Shown here in pieces: positions 25,641-38,585 of a stretch of DNA of 64,000 nucleotides (the first letter of the stretch is position 1; each line of letters begins with the position of its first letter). A program made the translations under genes and the position numbers. The notes below the pieces were generated by a model. It did no database searches, was not told the DNA's origin, and saw only the letters and a list, made by a program, of their open reading frames with translations. This DNA is from Calliopsis andreniformis (Eukaryota > Arthropoda > Insecta > Hymenoptera > Andrenidae), in contig NW_027480450.1 of the NCBI RefSeq assembly GCF_051401765.1, positions 3,906,001 through 3,970,000 of the forward strand. Reading direction: 5' to 3'.

Positions 25641-26177
25641 CCTCAATCCTCAATCCTCAGTCATGAATACTCAATCTTCAATACTCAATCCTCAATCCTC
25701 AATCCTCAATCCTCAATCCTCAATCCTCAATCCTCAATCCTCAGTCTACAATACTCAATCCTCAGCCCTCAATCCTCAGTCCTCAAACCTCAATCCTGAA
25801 TCCTCAGTCCTGTATCCTCAATCTTCAGCCCTCAGTCCTCAACAATCAGTTGTCAATCCTCAATCCTCAATAGAATATCCTCAATTCAGAGCTTTCAATA
25901 CTCAATGCTCAATCTGCTATCTTCAAATCTCTAACCACAAACAACAATTCTCATCACTCAACCCTCAACACTCAGTCCCCAATCCTCAATCTTCAATCCT
26001 CAATACTCAATCCTCAATCCTCAGCCTTCAATCCTCAATACTCAATCTTCAATCCTCAATCCTCAATCCTCAATCCTCAATCCTCAATCTTCAATCCTCA
26101 ATACTCAATCTTCAATCCTCAATCCTCTGTCCTCAAACCTCAATTCTGAATCCTCAATATTCAGCCCTCAGTCCTCA

Positions 26178-26700
26178 ACAATCAACTGCCGATCCTCAGT
26201 CCTCAATAGAATATCCTCAATTCACAGTTTTCAATACTCAATCCCCATTCTTCAATCTTCAAATCTAAATCCATAAACATCAATTCTCATCACTCAACCC
26301 TCAACACTCAATCCTCAATCTTCAATCCTCAATCCTCAATCCTCAATGTTCATTCCTCAATACTCAATCTTCAATCCTCAATCCACAGTTCTCAATCCTC
26401 AATACTCAATCTTCAATCCTCAATCCTCAATCCTCAATCCTCAAGCATCAATCCTCAACCTTCAATACCCAACCCTCAATCCTCAATCCTCAATCCTCAA
26501 TCCTCAATCATCAATCCTCAATCTTCAATACTCAATACTCAATCCTCAATACTCAATCCTCAATACTCAACGATTAGTCCTCAATTCTCAATACTGACTA
26601 GAATATCCTGAATTCTCAGGATTCAATACTCAAACCTCAATCCTCAACCCTCAGCCCTCATCCTTCATCCTCAATCCTCAATCCTCAATCCTCAATCCTC
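26178..26700 (+). repeat. c-L block whose close relative lies 24.4 kb away
   Basis: An M3c element (26178) is followed by the L marker (CAATGTTCATTCC at 26346), CAAGCATCAATCC and an ACTAGAATATCCTG marker. The same order recurs at about 50600-51090 (L marker at 50768), including CAACGATTAGTCCTC. Both lack the e and d elements that normally follow the L marker. Confidence 0.8.
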
Positions 26701-27819
26701 AATCCTCAATCTTCAGTCTACAATACTCAATCCTCAGACCTCAATCCTCAGTCCTCAAACCACAATCCTGAATCCTCAGTCCTCTATCCTCAATCTTCAG
26801 CCCTCGGTCCTCAACAATCAGTTGTCAATCCTCAATCCTCAATAGAACATCCTCAATTCACAGTTTTCAATACTCAATGCTCAGTCTGCAATCTTCGAAT
26901 CTCTAAACACAAACAACAATTCTCATCACTCAACCCTCAACACTCAGTCCCCAATCCTCAATCCTCATTCCTCAATCTTCAATCCTCAATCCTCAATCCT
27001 CAATCCCCAATCCTCAATCCTCAGTCATCAATCCTCAATACTCAATCTTCAATCCTCAATCCTCAATTCTCAATCCTCACTCCTCAATCCTAAATCATCG
27101 ATCCACAATCTTCAATCCTCAATCCTCAATCCCCAGTCCTCAATCTTCAATCCTCAATGCTCAATCCTCAATCCTCAAGCCTCAGTCCTCAATCCTCAAT
27201 CCTCAATCCTCAATCCTGAAACCTCAATCCTCAACCGTCAGTCCCCGTCCTCAATCCTCAACCCTCAATACTCAATCCTCAATCTTCAATCATCAATACT
27301 CAATCTTCAATCCTCAATCCTCAATCCTCAATCCTCAATCCTCAGCCTTCAATCCTCAATACTCAATCTTCAATCCTCAATCCTCAATTCTCAATCCTCA
27401 CTCCTCAATCCTCAATCCTCAATCTTCAATCCTCAATACTCAATCTTCAATCCTCAATCCTCTGTCCTCAAACCTCAATTCTGAATCCTCAATCCTGAAT
27501 CCTCAATATTCAGCCCTCAGTCCTCAACAATCAACTGCCGATCCTCAGTCCTCAATAGAATATCCTCAATTCACAGTTTTCAATACTCAATCCCCATTCT
27601 TCAATCTTCAAATCTAAATCCACAAACATCAATTCTCATCACTCAACCCTCAACACTCAATCCTCAATCTTCAATCCTCAATCCTCAATCCTCAATGTTC
27701 AATCCTCAATACTGAATCTTCAATCCTCAATCCACAATTCTTCAATCCTCAATACTCAATCCACAATCGTCAATCCTCAATCACCAATCATAAATATTCA
27801 ATCCTCAAACCTCAATCCT

Positions 27820-30250
27820 CAATACTCAATCATCAATCCTCAATCCTCAATTCTCAATCCTCAATCCTCAATCCTAAATATTCAATCCAAAATCTTCAAT
27901 ACTCAATCCTCAATCCTCAATCCTCAATCCGCAATACTCATCCATCAATCCTCAATTCTCAATACTCAATAGAATATCCTGAGTTCTCAGGATTCAATAC
28001 TCAAACCTCAATCCTCATCCCTCAGACCTCATTCTCAATCCTCAATCCTCAATCCTCAATCCTCAATCCTCAATATTCAATACTCAATACTCAATCTTCA
28101 ATCCTCAACCCTCAATCCTCAATCCTCAATCCTCAATTCTCAATCCTCAAGCCTCAATCCTCATTCCTCAAACCTCAACCCTCAACCCTCAGTCCTCACC
28201 CTCAATTCTGAATTCTCAATCCTCAATCCTCAATCCTCAATCTTCAATCCTCAATAATCAATCTGCAATCCTAGATACTCAATCCCCAATCCTCAATCCT
28301 TAATCCTCAATCTTCAATCCTCAATCCCCGGTCCTCAATCTGCAATCCTCAATGCTCAATCCTCAATCCTCAATCCTCAGTCCTCAATCCTCAATCCTCA
28401 ATCCTCAAACCTCAGCCCTCAACCGTCAGTCCTCGTCCTCAATCCTTAACCCTCAGTCCTCAATCCTCAATCTTCAATCATTCAATACTCAATCATCAAT
28501 CCTCGATCCTCAATACTCAATAGAATATCCTGAGTTCTCAGGATTCAATACTCAAACCTCAATCCTCATCCCTCAGCCCTCATCCTCAATACTCAATCCT
28601 CAATCCTCAATCCTCAACCCTCAATATTCAATACTTAATACTCAATCTTCAATCCTCAACCCTCAATCCTCAATCCTCAATCCTCAATTCTCAATCCTCA
28701 AGCCTCAATCCTCATTCCTCAAACCTCAATCCTCAACCCTCAGTCCACACCCTCAATTCTCAATTCTCAATCATCAATCCTCAATCCTCAATCCTCAATC
28801 TTCAATCCTCAATAATCAATCTCCAATCCTAGATACTCAATCCCCAATCCTCAATCCTTAATCCTCAATCTTCAATCCTCAATCCCCGGTCCTCAATCTA
28901 CAATCCTCAATGCTCAATCCTCAATCCTCAATCCTCAGTCCTCAACCCTCAATCCTCAACCCTCAAACCTCAACCCTCAACCGTCAGTCCTCGTCCTCAA
29001 TCCTTAACCCTCAAGCCTCAATCCTCAATCTTCAATCATCAATACTCAATCATCAATCCTCGATCCTCAATTCTCAATCCTCAATCCTCAATCCTCAATG
29101 TTCAACACACAACGCTCAACCATCAATGCTCAATAGTCAACCATCAAAACTCAATTCTCAATACTCAATAGAATATCCTGAATTCTCATGATTCAATACT
29201 CAATCCACAATATTCAATAATCAAATCTCAATCCTCAAACATCAATTCTTAACACTCAATCCACAACACTCAGTCCTCTCTCTTCAATCCTCCATCCTCA
29301 ATCCCTAATCCTCATGCGTCAATCCACAATCCTCAATCCTCAACTCTCAATCCTCAGTCCTCAAACCTCAATCCCGAATCCTCAATCCTGAATCCTCAAC
29401 CTTCATCCCTCAGTCCTCAGCAATCAACTGTCAATTCTCAATCCTCAATAGAATATCCTCAATTCACAGTTTTCAATACTCAATCCCCGTTCTTCAATCT
29501 CCAAATCTCAATCCACAAACATCAATTCCCATCACTCAACCCTCAACACTCAGTCCTCAATCTTCAATCCTCAATCGTCAATCCTCAATCTTCAATCCTC
29601 AATACTCAATCTTCAATCCTCAATCCCCAATTCTCCATCCTCAATACTCAATCCTCAATCGTCAATCCTCAATCCCCAATCCTCAATCTTCAATCCTCAA
29701 TGCTCAATCCTCAATCCTCAATCCTCAGCCTTCAATCCTCTATACTCAATCTTCAATCCTCAATTCTCAATCCTCAATCCTCGATCCTCAATCCTCAATC
29801 CTCAATCTTCAGTCTACAATACTCAATCCTCAGCCCTCAATCCTCAGTCCTCAAACCACAATCCTGAATCCTCAGTCCTGTATCCTCAATCTTCAGCCCT
29901 CGGTCCTCAACAATCAGTTGTCAATCCTCAATCCTCAATAGAATATCCTCAATTCACAGTTTTCAATACTCAATGCTCAGTCTGCAATCTTAAAATCTCT
30001 AACCACAAACAACAATTCTCATCACTCAACCCTCAACACTCAGTCCCGAATCCTCAATCCTCATTCCTCAATCGTCAATCCTCAGTCCCCAATCCTCAGT
30101 CTTCAATCCTCGATCCTCAATCCTCAATCCTCAATCCTCAATCCTCAATCCTCAGTCATCAATCCTCAATACTCAATCTTCAATCCTCAATCCTCAATTC
30201 TCAATTCTCAATCCTCAATCCTAAATCATCAATCCACAATCTTCAATCCT
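27820..30250 (+). repeat. Long duplicate block, copy 1 (partner about 3.94 kb downstream)
   Basis: Matched landmarks are the dyad marker at 27978 and 31935, CAATGCTCAATCC at 28910 and 32852, CCTCTCTCTTC near 29273 and 33213, and TTCAGTCTAC at 29808 and 33751. Offsets run from 3940 to 3957, so small indels have accumulated. It contains M3a and M3b. One extra T in CAATCATTCAATAC near 28476 distinguishes this copy. Confidence 0.82.
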
Positions 30251-31021
30251 CAATTCTCAATCCACAGTCCTCAATCTTCAATCCTCAATTCTCAATCCTC
30301 AATCCTCAAGCCTCAGTCCTCAATCCTCAATCCTCAATCATCAATATTTAACACACAACACTCAACCATCCATCCTCAATACTCAATCTTCAATCTTCAA
30401 TCCTCAATACTCAATCTTCAATCCTCAATCCTCAATCCTCAATCCTCAATCATCAATCCTCAACCTTCAATACTCAACCCACAATCCTCAATCCTCAATC
30501 CTCAATCCTCAATCATCAATCCTCAATCTTCAATACTCAATCCTCAATCCTCAATACTCAATCCTCAAAACTCAACGATCAGTCCTCAATTCTCAATACT
30601 GACTAGAATATCCTGAATTCTCAGGATTCAATACTCAAACCTCAATCCTCAACCCTCAGCCCTCATCCTTCATCCTCAAACCTCAATCCTCAATCCTCAA
30701 TCTTCAATCCTCAGTACTCAATCTTCAATTCTCAATCCCCAATCCTCAATCCTCAGTCATCAATCCTCAACCTTCAATACTCAGCCCTCAATTCTCAATC
30801 CTCAATCCTCAATCCTCAATCCTGAATCCTCAATATTCAGCCCTCAGTCCTCAACAATCAACTGCCGATCCTCAGTCCTCAATAGAATATCCTCAATTCA
30901 CAGTTTTCAATACTCAATCCCCATTCTTCAATCTTCAAATCTAAATCCACAAACATCAATTCTCATCACTCAACCCTCAACACTCAATCCTCAATCTTCA
31001 ATCCTCAATCCTCAATCCTCA

Positions 31022-31141
31022 ATGTTCAATCCTCAATACTCAATCTTCAATCCTCAATCCACAATTCTTCAATCCTCAATACTCAATCCACAATCGTCAA
31101 TCCTCAATCCCCAATCATCAATATTCAATCCTCAAACCTCA
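31022..31141 (+). repeat. L marker (representative)
   Basis: The block begins CAATGTTCAATCC and continues with CAATCCACAATTCTTC, CAATCCACAATCGTC and CCAATCATCAATATTC. Copies lie near 27693, 31022, 35342, 38948, 42545, 46010, 50768 and 62521. A related form with CAATGTTGAATCC is at 1082 and 1880 and in unit 2. Where an M3c element is present it lies about 165-170 bp upstream; the 62521 copy has none close by. Intervals from 27693 to 46010 are 3329, 4320, 3606, 3597 and 3465 bp. Confidence 0.82.
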
Positions 31142-31261
31142 ATCCTCAATCCTCAATCCTCAATCCTCAATCTTCAATCCTCAATACTCAGTCTTCGGTC
31201 CTCAATCCTCAATCCTCAATCCTCAATCCTGAAACCTCAATCTTCAGCCCTGAGACCTCAA

Positions 31262-31580
31262 CAATCAGTTGTCAATCCTCAATCCTCAATAGAATATCCT
31301 CAATTAACAGTTTTCGATACTCAATGCACAATCTGCAGTCTTCAATCCTCAATACTCAATCTTCAAGCTGCAATCCTCAGTCCTCAAACCTCAATTCTGA
31401 ATCCTCAATACTGAATCCTCAATCTTCAGCCCTCAGTCCTCAACAATCAGTTGTCAAACCTCTATCCTCAATAGAATATCCTCAATTCACAGTTTTCAAT
31501 ACTCAATACTCAATCTGCAATCTTCAAACCTCTATCCACAAACATCAATTCTCATCACTCAACCCTCAACACTCAGTCCT
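31262..31580 (+). repeat. M3 e-d pair (representative)
   Basis: An e element and a d element are spaced about 182 bp apart (26 heptamers), joined by CAAGCTGCAATCC and CTGAATCCTCAATACTG. The pair recurs at 39181, 42777, 46249, 56707 and 62754 with the same spacing. The copy here has the private change CAATTAACAG for CAATTCACAG. Confidence 0.84.
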
Positions 31581-31769
31581 CAATGTTCGATCCTCAATCC
31601 TCAATTCTCAATCTTCAATTCTCAGTACTGTATCTTCAATCCTCAAACCTCAATCCTCAATCCTCATTCCTCAATCCTCAATCTTCAATCCTCATTCCCC
31701 AATCCTCAGTCTTCAATCCTCGATCCTCAATCCTCAATCCTCAATCCTCAATCCTCAATCCTCAATCAT

Positions 31770-34200
31770 CAATCCTCAATACTCAATCATCAATCCTCAA
31801 TCCTCAATTCTCAATCCTCAATCCTCAATCCTAAATCATCAATCCAAAATCTTCAATACTCAATCCTCAATCCTCAATCCTCAATCCGCAATACTCAGCC
31901 ATCAATCCTCAATTCTCAATACTCAATAGAATATCCTGAGTTCTCAGGATTCAATACTCAAACCTCAATCCTCATCCCTCAGACCTCATTCTCAATCCTC
32001 AATCCTCAATCCTCAATTTTCAATATTCAATACTCAATACTCAATTTTCAATCCTCAACCCTCAATCCTCAATCCTGAATCCTCAATTCTTAATCCTCAA
32101 GCCTCAATCCTCATTCCTCAAACCTCAACCCTCAACCCACAGTCCTCACCCTCGATTCTCAATTCTCAATACTCAATCCTCAATCCTCAATCTTCAATCC
32201 TCAATAATCAATCTCCAATCCTAGATACTCAATCCCCAATCCTCAATCCTTAATCCTCAATCTTCAATCCTCAATCCCCGGTCCTCAATCTACAATCCTC
32301 AATGCTCAATCCTCAATCCTCAGTCCTCAATCCTCAATCCTCAATCCTCAAACCTCAGCCCTCAACCGTCAGTCCTCGTCCTCAATCCTTAACCCTCAGT
32401 CCTCAATCCTCAATCTTCAATCATCAATACTCAATCATCAATCCTCGATCCTCAATACTCAATAGAATATCCTGAGTTCTCAGGATTCAATACTCAAACC
32501 TCAATCCTCATCCCTCAGCCCTCATTCTCAATCCTCAATCCTCAATCCTCAATCCTCAACCCTCAATATTCAATACTCAATACTCAATCTTCAATCCTCA
32601 AACCTCAATCCTCAATCCTCAATCCTCAATTCTCAATCCTCAAGCCTCAATCCTCATTCCTCAAACCTCAATCCTCAACCCTCAGTCCACACCCTCAATT
32701 CTCAATTCTCAATCCTCAATCCTCAATCCTCAATCCTCAATCTTCAATCCTCAATAATCAATCTCCAATCCTAGATACTCAATCCCCAATCCTCAATCCT
32801 TAATCCTCAATCTTCAATCCTCAATCCCCGGTCCTCAATCTACAATCCTCAATGCTCAATCCTCAATCCTCAATCCTCAGTCCTCAACCCTCAATCCTCA
32901 ATCCTCAAACCTCAACCCTCAACCGTCAGTCCTCGTCCTCAATCCTTAACCCTCAATCCTCAATCCTCAATCTTCAATCATCAATACTCTATCATCAATC
33001 CTCGATCCTCAATTCTCAACCCTCAATCCTCAATCCTCAATGTTCAACACACAACCCTCAACCATCAATGCTCAATAGTCAACCATCAAACCTCAATTCT
33101 CAATACTCAATAGAATATCCTGAATTCTCATGATTCAATACTCAATCCACAATATTCAATAATCAAATCTCAATCCTCAAACATCAATTCTTAACACTCA
33201 ATCCACAACACTCAGTCCTCTCTCTTCAATCCTCCATCCTCAATCCTCAATCCTCATGCGTCAATCCACAATCCTCAATCCTCAACTCTCAATCCTCAGT
33301 CCTCAAACCTCAATCCCGAATCCTCAATCCTCAATCCTCAACCTTCATCCCTCAGTCCTCAGCAATCAACTGTCAATTCTCAATCCTGAATAGAATATCC
33401 TCAATTCACAGTTTTCAATACTCAATCCCCGTTCTTCAATCTCCAAATCTCAATCCACAAACATCACTTCCCATCACTCAACCCTCAACACTCAGTCCTC
33501 AATCTTCAATCCTCAATCGTCAATCCTCAATCTTCAATCCTCAATACTCAATCTTCAATCCTCAATCCCCAATTCTCCATCCTCAATACTCAATCCTCAA
33601 TCGTCAATCCTCAATCCCCAATCCTCAATCTTCAATCCTCAATGCTCAATCCTCAATCCTCAATCCTCAGCCTTCAATCCTCTATACTCAATCTTCAATC
33701 CTCAATCCTCAATCCTCAATCCTCGATCCTCAATCCTCAATCCTCAATCTTCAGTCTACAATACTCAATCCTCAGACCTCAATCCTCAGTCCTCAAACCA
33801 CAATCCTGAATCCTCAGTCCTGTATCCTCAATCTTCAGCCCTCGGTCCTCAACAATCAGTTGTCAATCCTCAATCCTCAATAGAATATCCTCAATTCACA
33901 GTTTTCAATACTCAATGCTCAGTCTGCAATCTTCAAATCTCTAAACACAAACAACAATTCTCATCACTCAACTCTCAACACTCAGTCCCCAATCCTCAAT
34001 CCTCATTCCTCAATCTTCAATCCTCAGTCCCCAATCCTCAGTCCCCAATCCTCAGTCTTCAATCCTCGATCCTCAATCCTCAATCCTCAATCCTCAATCC
34101 TCAATCCTCAGTCATCAATCCTCAATACTCAATCTTCAATCCTCAATCCTCAATTCTCAATCCTCAATCCTCAATCCTAAATCATCAATCCACAATCTTC
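31770..34200 (+). repeat. Long duplicate block, copy 2
   Basis: Partner of 27820-30250. It carries the same order of dyad, M1, second dyad (32471), M1, CCTCTCTCTTC, M3a and M3b. Beyond about 34200 both copies run into M1 modules that are no longer collinear. Confidence 0.82.
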
Positions 34201-35544
34201 AATCCTCAATCCTCAATCCCCAGTCCTCAATCTTCAATCCTCAATGCTCAATCCTCAATCCTCAAGCCTCAGTCCTCAATCCTCAATCCTCAATCCTCAA
34301 TCCTGAAACCTCAATCCTCAACCGTCAGTCCCCGTCCTCAATCCTCAACACTCAATACTCAATCCTCAATCTTCAATCATCAATACTCAATCTTCAATCC
34401 TCAATCCTCAATCCTCAATCCTCAATCCTCAATCCTCAACATTCAACACACAACCCTCAACCATCAATCCTCAATTCTCAATACTCAATAGAATATCCTG
34501 AATTCTCATGGTCCTATACTCAATCCACAATATTCAACAATCAAATCTCAATTCTCAATCCTCAATCTTCAACCCTCAATAATCAATCTCCAATCCTAGA
34601 TCCTCAATCCCCAATCCTCAATCCTTAATCCTCAATATTCAATCCTCAATCCCCGGTCCTCAATCAACAATCCTCAATGATCAACCCTCAAGCCTCAATC
34701 CTCAGTCTACAATACTCAATCCTCAGCCCTCAATCCTCAGTCCTCAAACCTCAATCCCGAATACTCAATCCTGAATCCTCAACCTTCAGCCCTCAGCCCT
34801 CAGCAATCAACTGTCAATTCTCAATCCTCAATAGAATATCCTCAATTCACAGTTTTCAATACTCAATCCCCATCCTTCAATCTCCAAATCTCAATCCACA
34901 AACATCAATTCCCGTCACTCAGCCCTCAACACTCAGTCCTCAATCTTTAATCCTCAATCCTCAATCCTCAATCCTCAATCCTCAATCCTCAGCCTTCAAT
35001 CCTCAATACTCAATCTTCAATCCTCAATCCTCAATTCTCAATCCTCACTCCTCAATCCTCAATCCTCAATCTTCAATCCTCAATACTCAATCTTCAATCC
35101 TCAATCCTCTGTCCTCAAACCTCAATTCTGAATCCTCAATCCTGAATCCTCAATATTCAGCCCTCAGTCCTCAACAATCAACTGCCGATACTCAGTCCTC
35201 AATAGAATATCCTCAATTCACAGTTTTCAATACTCAATCCCCATTCTTCAATCTTCAAATCTAAATCCACAAACATCAATTCTCATCACTCAACTCTCAA
35301 CACTCAATCCTCAATCTTCAATCCTCAATCCTCAATCCTCAATGTTCAATCCTCAATACTCAATCTTCAATCCTCAATCCACAATTCTTCAATCCTCAAT
35401 ACTCAATCCACAATCGTCAATCCTCAATCCCCAATCATCAATATTCAATCCTCAAACCTCAATCCTCAATCTTCAATCCTCAATCTTCAATCCTCAATAC
35501 TCAGTCTTCAGTCCTCAATCCTCAATCCTCAATCCTCAATCCTG

Positions 35545-35700
35545 AAACCTCAATCTTCAGCCCTGAGTCCTCAACAATCAGTTGTCAATCCTCAATCCTC
35601 AATAGAATATCCTCAATTCACAGTTTTCAATACTCAATACTCAATCTGCAATCTTCAAACCTCTATCCACAAACATCAATTCTCATCACTCAACCCTCAA
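35545..35700 (+). repeat. Hybrid M3 element e/d
   Basis: The left part is e-type: preceding CTGAAACC and CCCTGAGTCC, and no CAAACCTCTATCC before the GAATATCC motif. The right part is d-type: TTTTCAATACTCAATACTC and CAAACCTCTATCC. The 182-bp piece between e and d is absent. From the L marker to the following CAATGTTCGATCC, the interval here is 189 bp (27 heptamers) shorter than in the block at 31022. This fits an exchange between e and d. Confidence 0.85.
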
Positions 35701-38454
35701 CACTCAGTCCTTAATGTTCGATCCTCAATCCTCAATTCTCAATCTTCAATTCTCAGTACTGTATCTTCAATCCTCAAACCTCAATCCTCAATCCTCATTC
35801 CTCAATCCTCAATCTTCAATCCTCATTCCCCAATCCTCAGTCTTCAACCCTCGATCCTCAATCCTCAATCCTCAATCCTCAATCCTCAATCCTCAATCAT
35901 CAATCCTCAATCTTCAATCCTCAATACTCAATCTTCAATTCTCAATCCCCAATTCTCCATCCTCAATACTCAATCCTCAATCGTCAATCCTCAATCCCCA
36001 ATCCTCAATCTTCAATCCTCAATGCTCAATCCTCAATCCTCAATCCTCAGGCTTCAATCCTCTATACTCAATCTTCAATCCTCAATCCTCAATCCTCAAT
36101 CCTCGATCCTCAATCCTCAATCCTCAATCTTCAGTCTACAATACTCAATCCTCAGCCCTCAATCCTGAGTCCTCAAACCACAATCCTGAATCCTCAGTCC
36201 TGTATCCTCAATCTTCAGCCCTCGGTCCTCAACAATCAGTTGTCAATCCTCAATCCTCAATAGAATATCCTCAATTCACAGTTTTCAATACTCAATGCTC
36301 AGTCTGCAATCTTCAAATCTCTAACCACAAACAACAATTCTCATCACTCAACCCTCAACACTCAGTCCCCAATCCTCAATCCTCATTCCTCAATCTTCAA
36401 TCCTCAGTCCCCAATCCTCAGTCTTCAATCCTCGATCCTCAATCCTCAATCATCAATCCTCATTCCTCAATCCTCGGTCATCAATCCTCAATACTCAATC
36501 TTCAATCCTCAATCCTCAATTCTCAATCCTCAATCCTCAATCCTAAATCATCAATCCACAATCTTCAATCCTCAATCCTCATTCCCCAGTCCTCAATCTT
36601 CAATCCTCAATGCTCAATCCTCAATCCTCAAGCCTCAGTCCTCAATCCTCAATTCTCAATCCCCAATCCTGAAACCTCAATCCTCAACCGTCAGTCCCCG
36701 TCCTCAATCCTCAACCCTCAATACTCAATCCTCAATCTTCAATCATCAATACTCAATCTTCAATCCTCGATCCTCAATCCTCAACCCTCAATCCTCAATC
36801 CTCAACATTCAACACACAACCCTCAACCATCAATCCTCAATTCTCAATACTCAATAGAATATCCTGAATTCTCATGGTCCTATACTCAATCAACAATATT
36901 CAACAATCAAATCTCAATTCTCAATTCTCAATTTTCAACACTCAATCCTCAGTCTTCAATCCTCTATACTCAATCTTCAATCCTCAATCCTCAACCGTCA
37001 ATCCTCGATCCTCAATCCTCAATCCTCAATCTTCAGTCCCCAATCCTCAATCCTCATTCCTCAATCTTCAATCCTCAGTCCCCAATCCTCAGTCTTCAAT
37101 CCTCGATCCTCAATCCTCAATCCACAATCCTCAATCCTCAATCCTCAATCCTCAGTCATCAATCCTCAATCTTCAATCATCAATACTCAATCTTCAATCC
37201 TCAATCCTCAATCCTCAATCCTCAATCATCAATATTCAACACACAACACTCATCCATCCATCCTCAATACTCAATCTTCAATCTTCAATCCTCAATACTC
37301 AATCTTCAATCCTCAATCCTCAATCCTCAATCCTCAATCATCAATCCTCAATCTTCAATACTCAACCCACAATCCTCAATCCTCAATCCTCAATCCTCAA
37401 TCATCAATCCTCAATCTTGAATACTCAATCCTCAATCCTCAATACTCAATCCTCAATACTCAACGAGCAGTCCTCAATTCTCAATACTGACTAGAATATC
37501 CTGAATTCTCAGGATTCAATACTCAAACCTCAATCCTCAACCCTCAGCCCTCATCCTTCATCCTCAATCCACAATCCTCAATCCTCAATCTTCAATCCTC
37601 AGTACTCAATCTTCAATCCTCAATCCTCAATCCTCAATCCTCAGTCATCAATCCTCAACCTTCAATACTCAGCCCTCAATCCTCAATCCTCCATCCTCAA
37701 TCCTCAATCCTCAATCCTCAATCATCAATCCTCAATACTCAATACTCAATCCTCAATCCTCAATACTCAATCCTCAAAACTCAACCATCAATCCTCAATT
37801 CTCAATGCTGACTAGAATATCCTGAATTCTCTGGATTCAATACTCAAACCTCAATCCTCAAACCTCAGCCCTCATACTTCATCCTCAACCCTCAATCTTC
37901 AATCCTCAATCTTCAATCCTCAATACTCAATCTTCAATCCTCAATCCTCAATCCTCAACCCTCAATCCTCAATCCTCAGTCATGAATACTCAATCTTCAA
38001 TACTCAATCCTCAATCCTCAATCCTCAATTCTCAATCCTCAAGCCTCAATCCTCATTCCTCAAACCTCAATCCTCAACCCTCAGTCCTCACCCTCAATTC
38101 TCAATTCTCAATCCTCAATCCTCAATCCTCAATCTTCAACCCTCAATAATCAATCTCCAATCCTAGATACTCAATCCCCAATCCTCAATCCTTAATCCTC
38201 AATATTCAATCCTCAATCCGCGGTCCTCAATCTACAATCCTCAATGCTCAATCCTCAATCCTCAATCCTCAGTCTTCAATCCTCAATACTCAATCTTCAA
38301 TCCTCAATCCTCAATCCTCAATCCTCAATCCTCAATCCTCAATCCTCAATCCTCAGTCTACAATACTCAATCCTCAGCCCTCAATCCTCAGTCCTCAAAC
38401 CTCAATCCTGAATCCTCAGTCCTGTATCCTCAATCTTCAGCCCTCAGTCCTCAA

Positions 38455-38585
38455 CAATCAGTTGTCAATCCTCAATCCTCAATAGAATATCCATTCACAG
38501 TTTTCAATACTCATTGCTCAATCTGCAATCCTCAAATCTCTAACCACAAACAACAATTCTCATCACTCAACCCTCAACACTCAGT
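38455..38585 (+). repeat. M3b element with internal 3-bp deletion
   Basis: Reads GAATATCCATTCACAG where other copies have GAATATCCTCAATTCACAG, a loss of TCA near 38490. The next unit reads CTCATTGCTC in place of CTCAATGCTC. Otherwise a normal b element. Confidence 0.8.

Noticed and set aside
35714..37420. Open reading frame of 568 codons encoding repeats of ILNPQSS
   Set aside because: All three plus frames of the heptamer are open and give the same peptide. Overlapping frames, such as 36874-37494, are equally open. There is no domain, signal peptide or non-repeat sequence.
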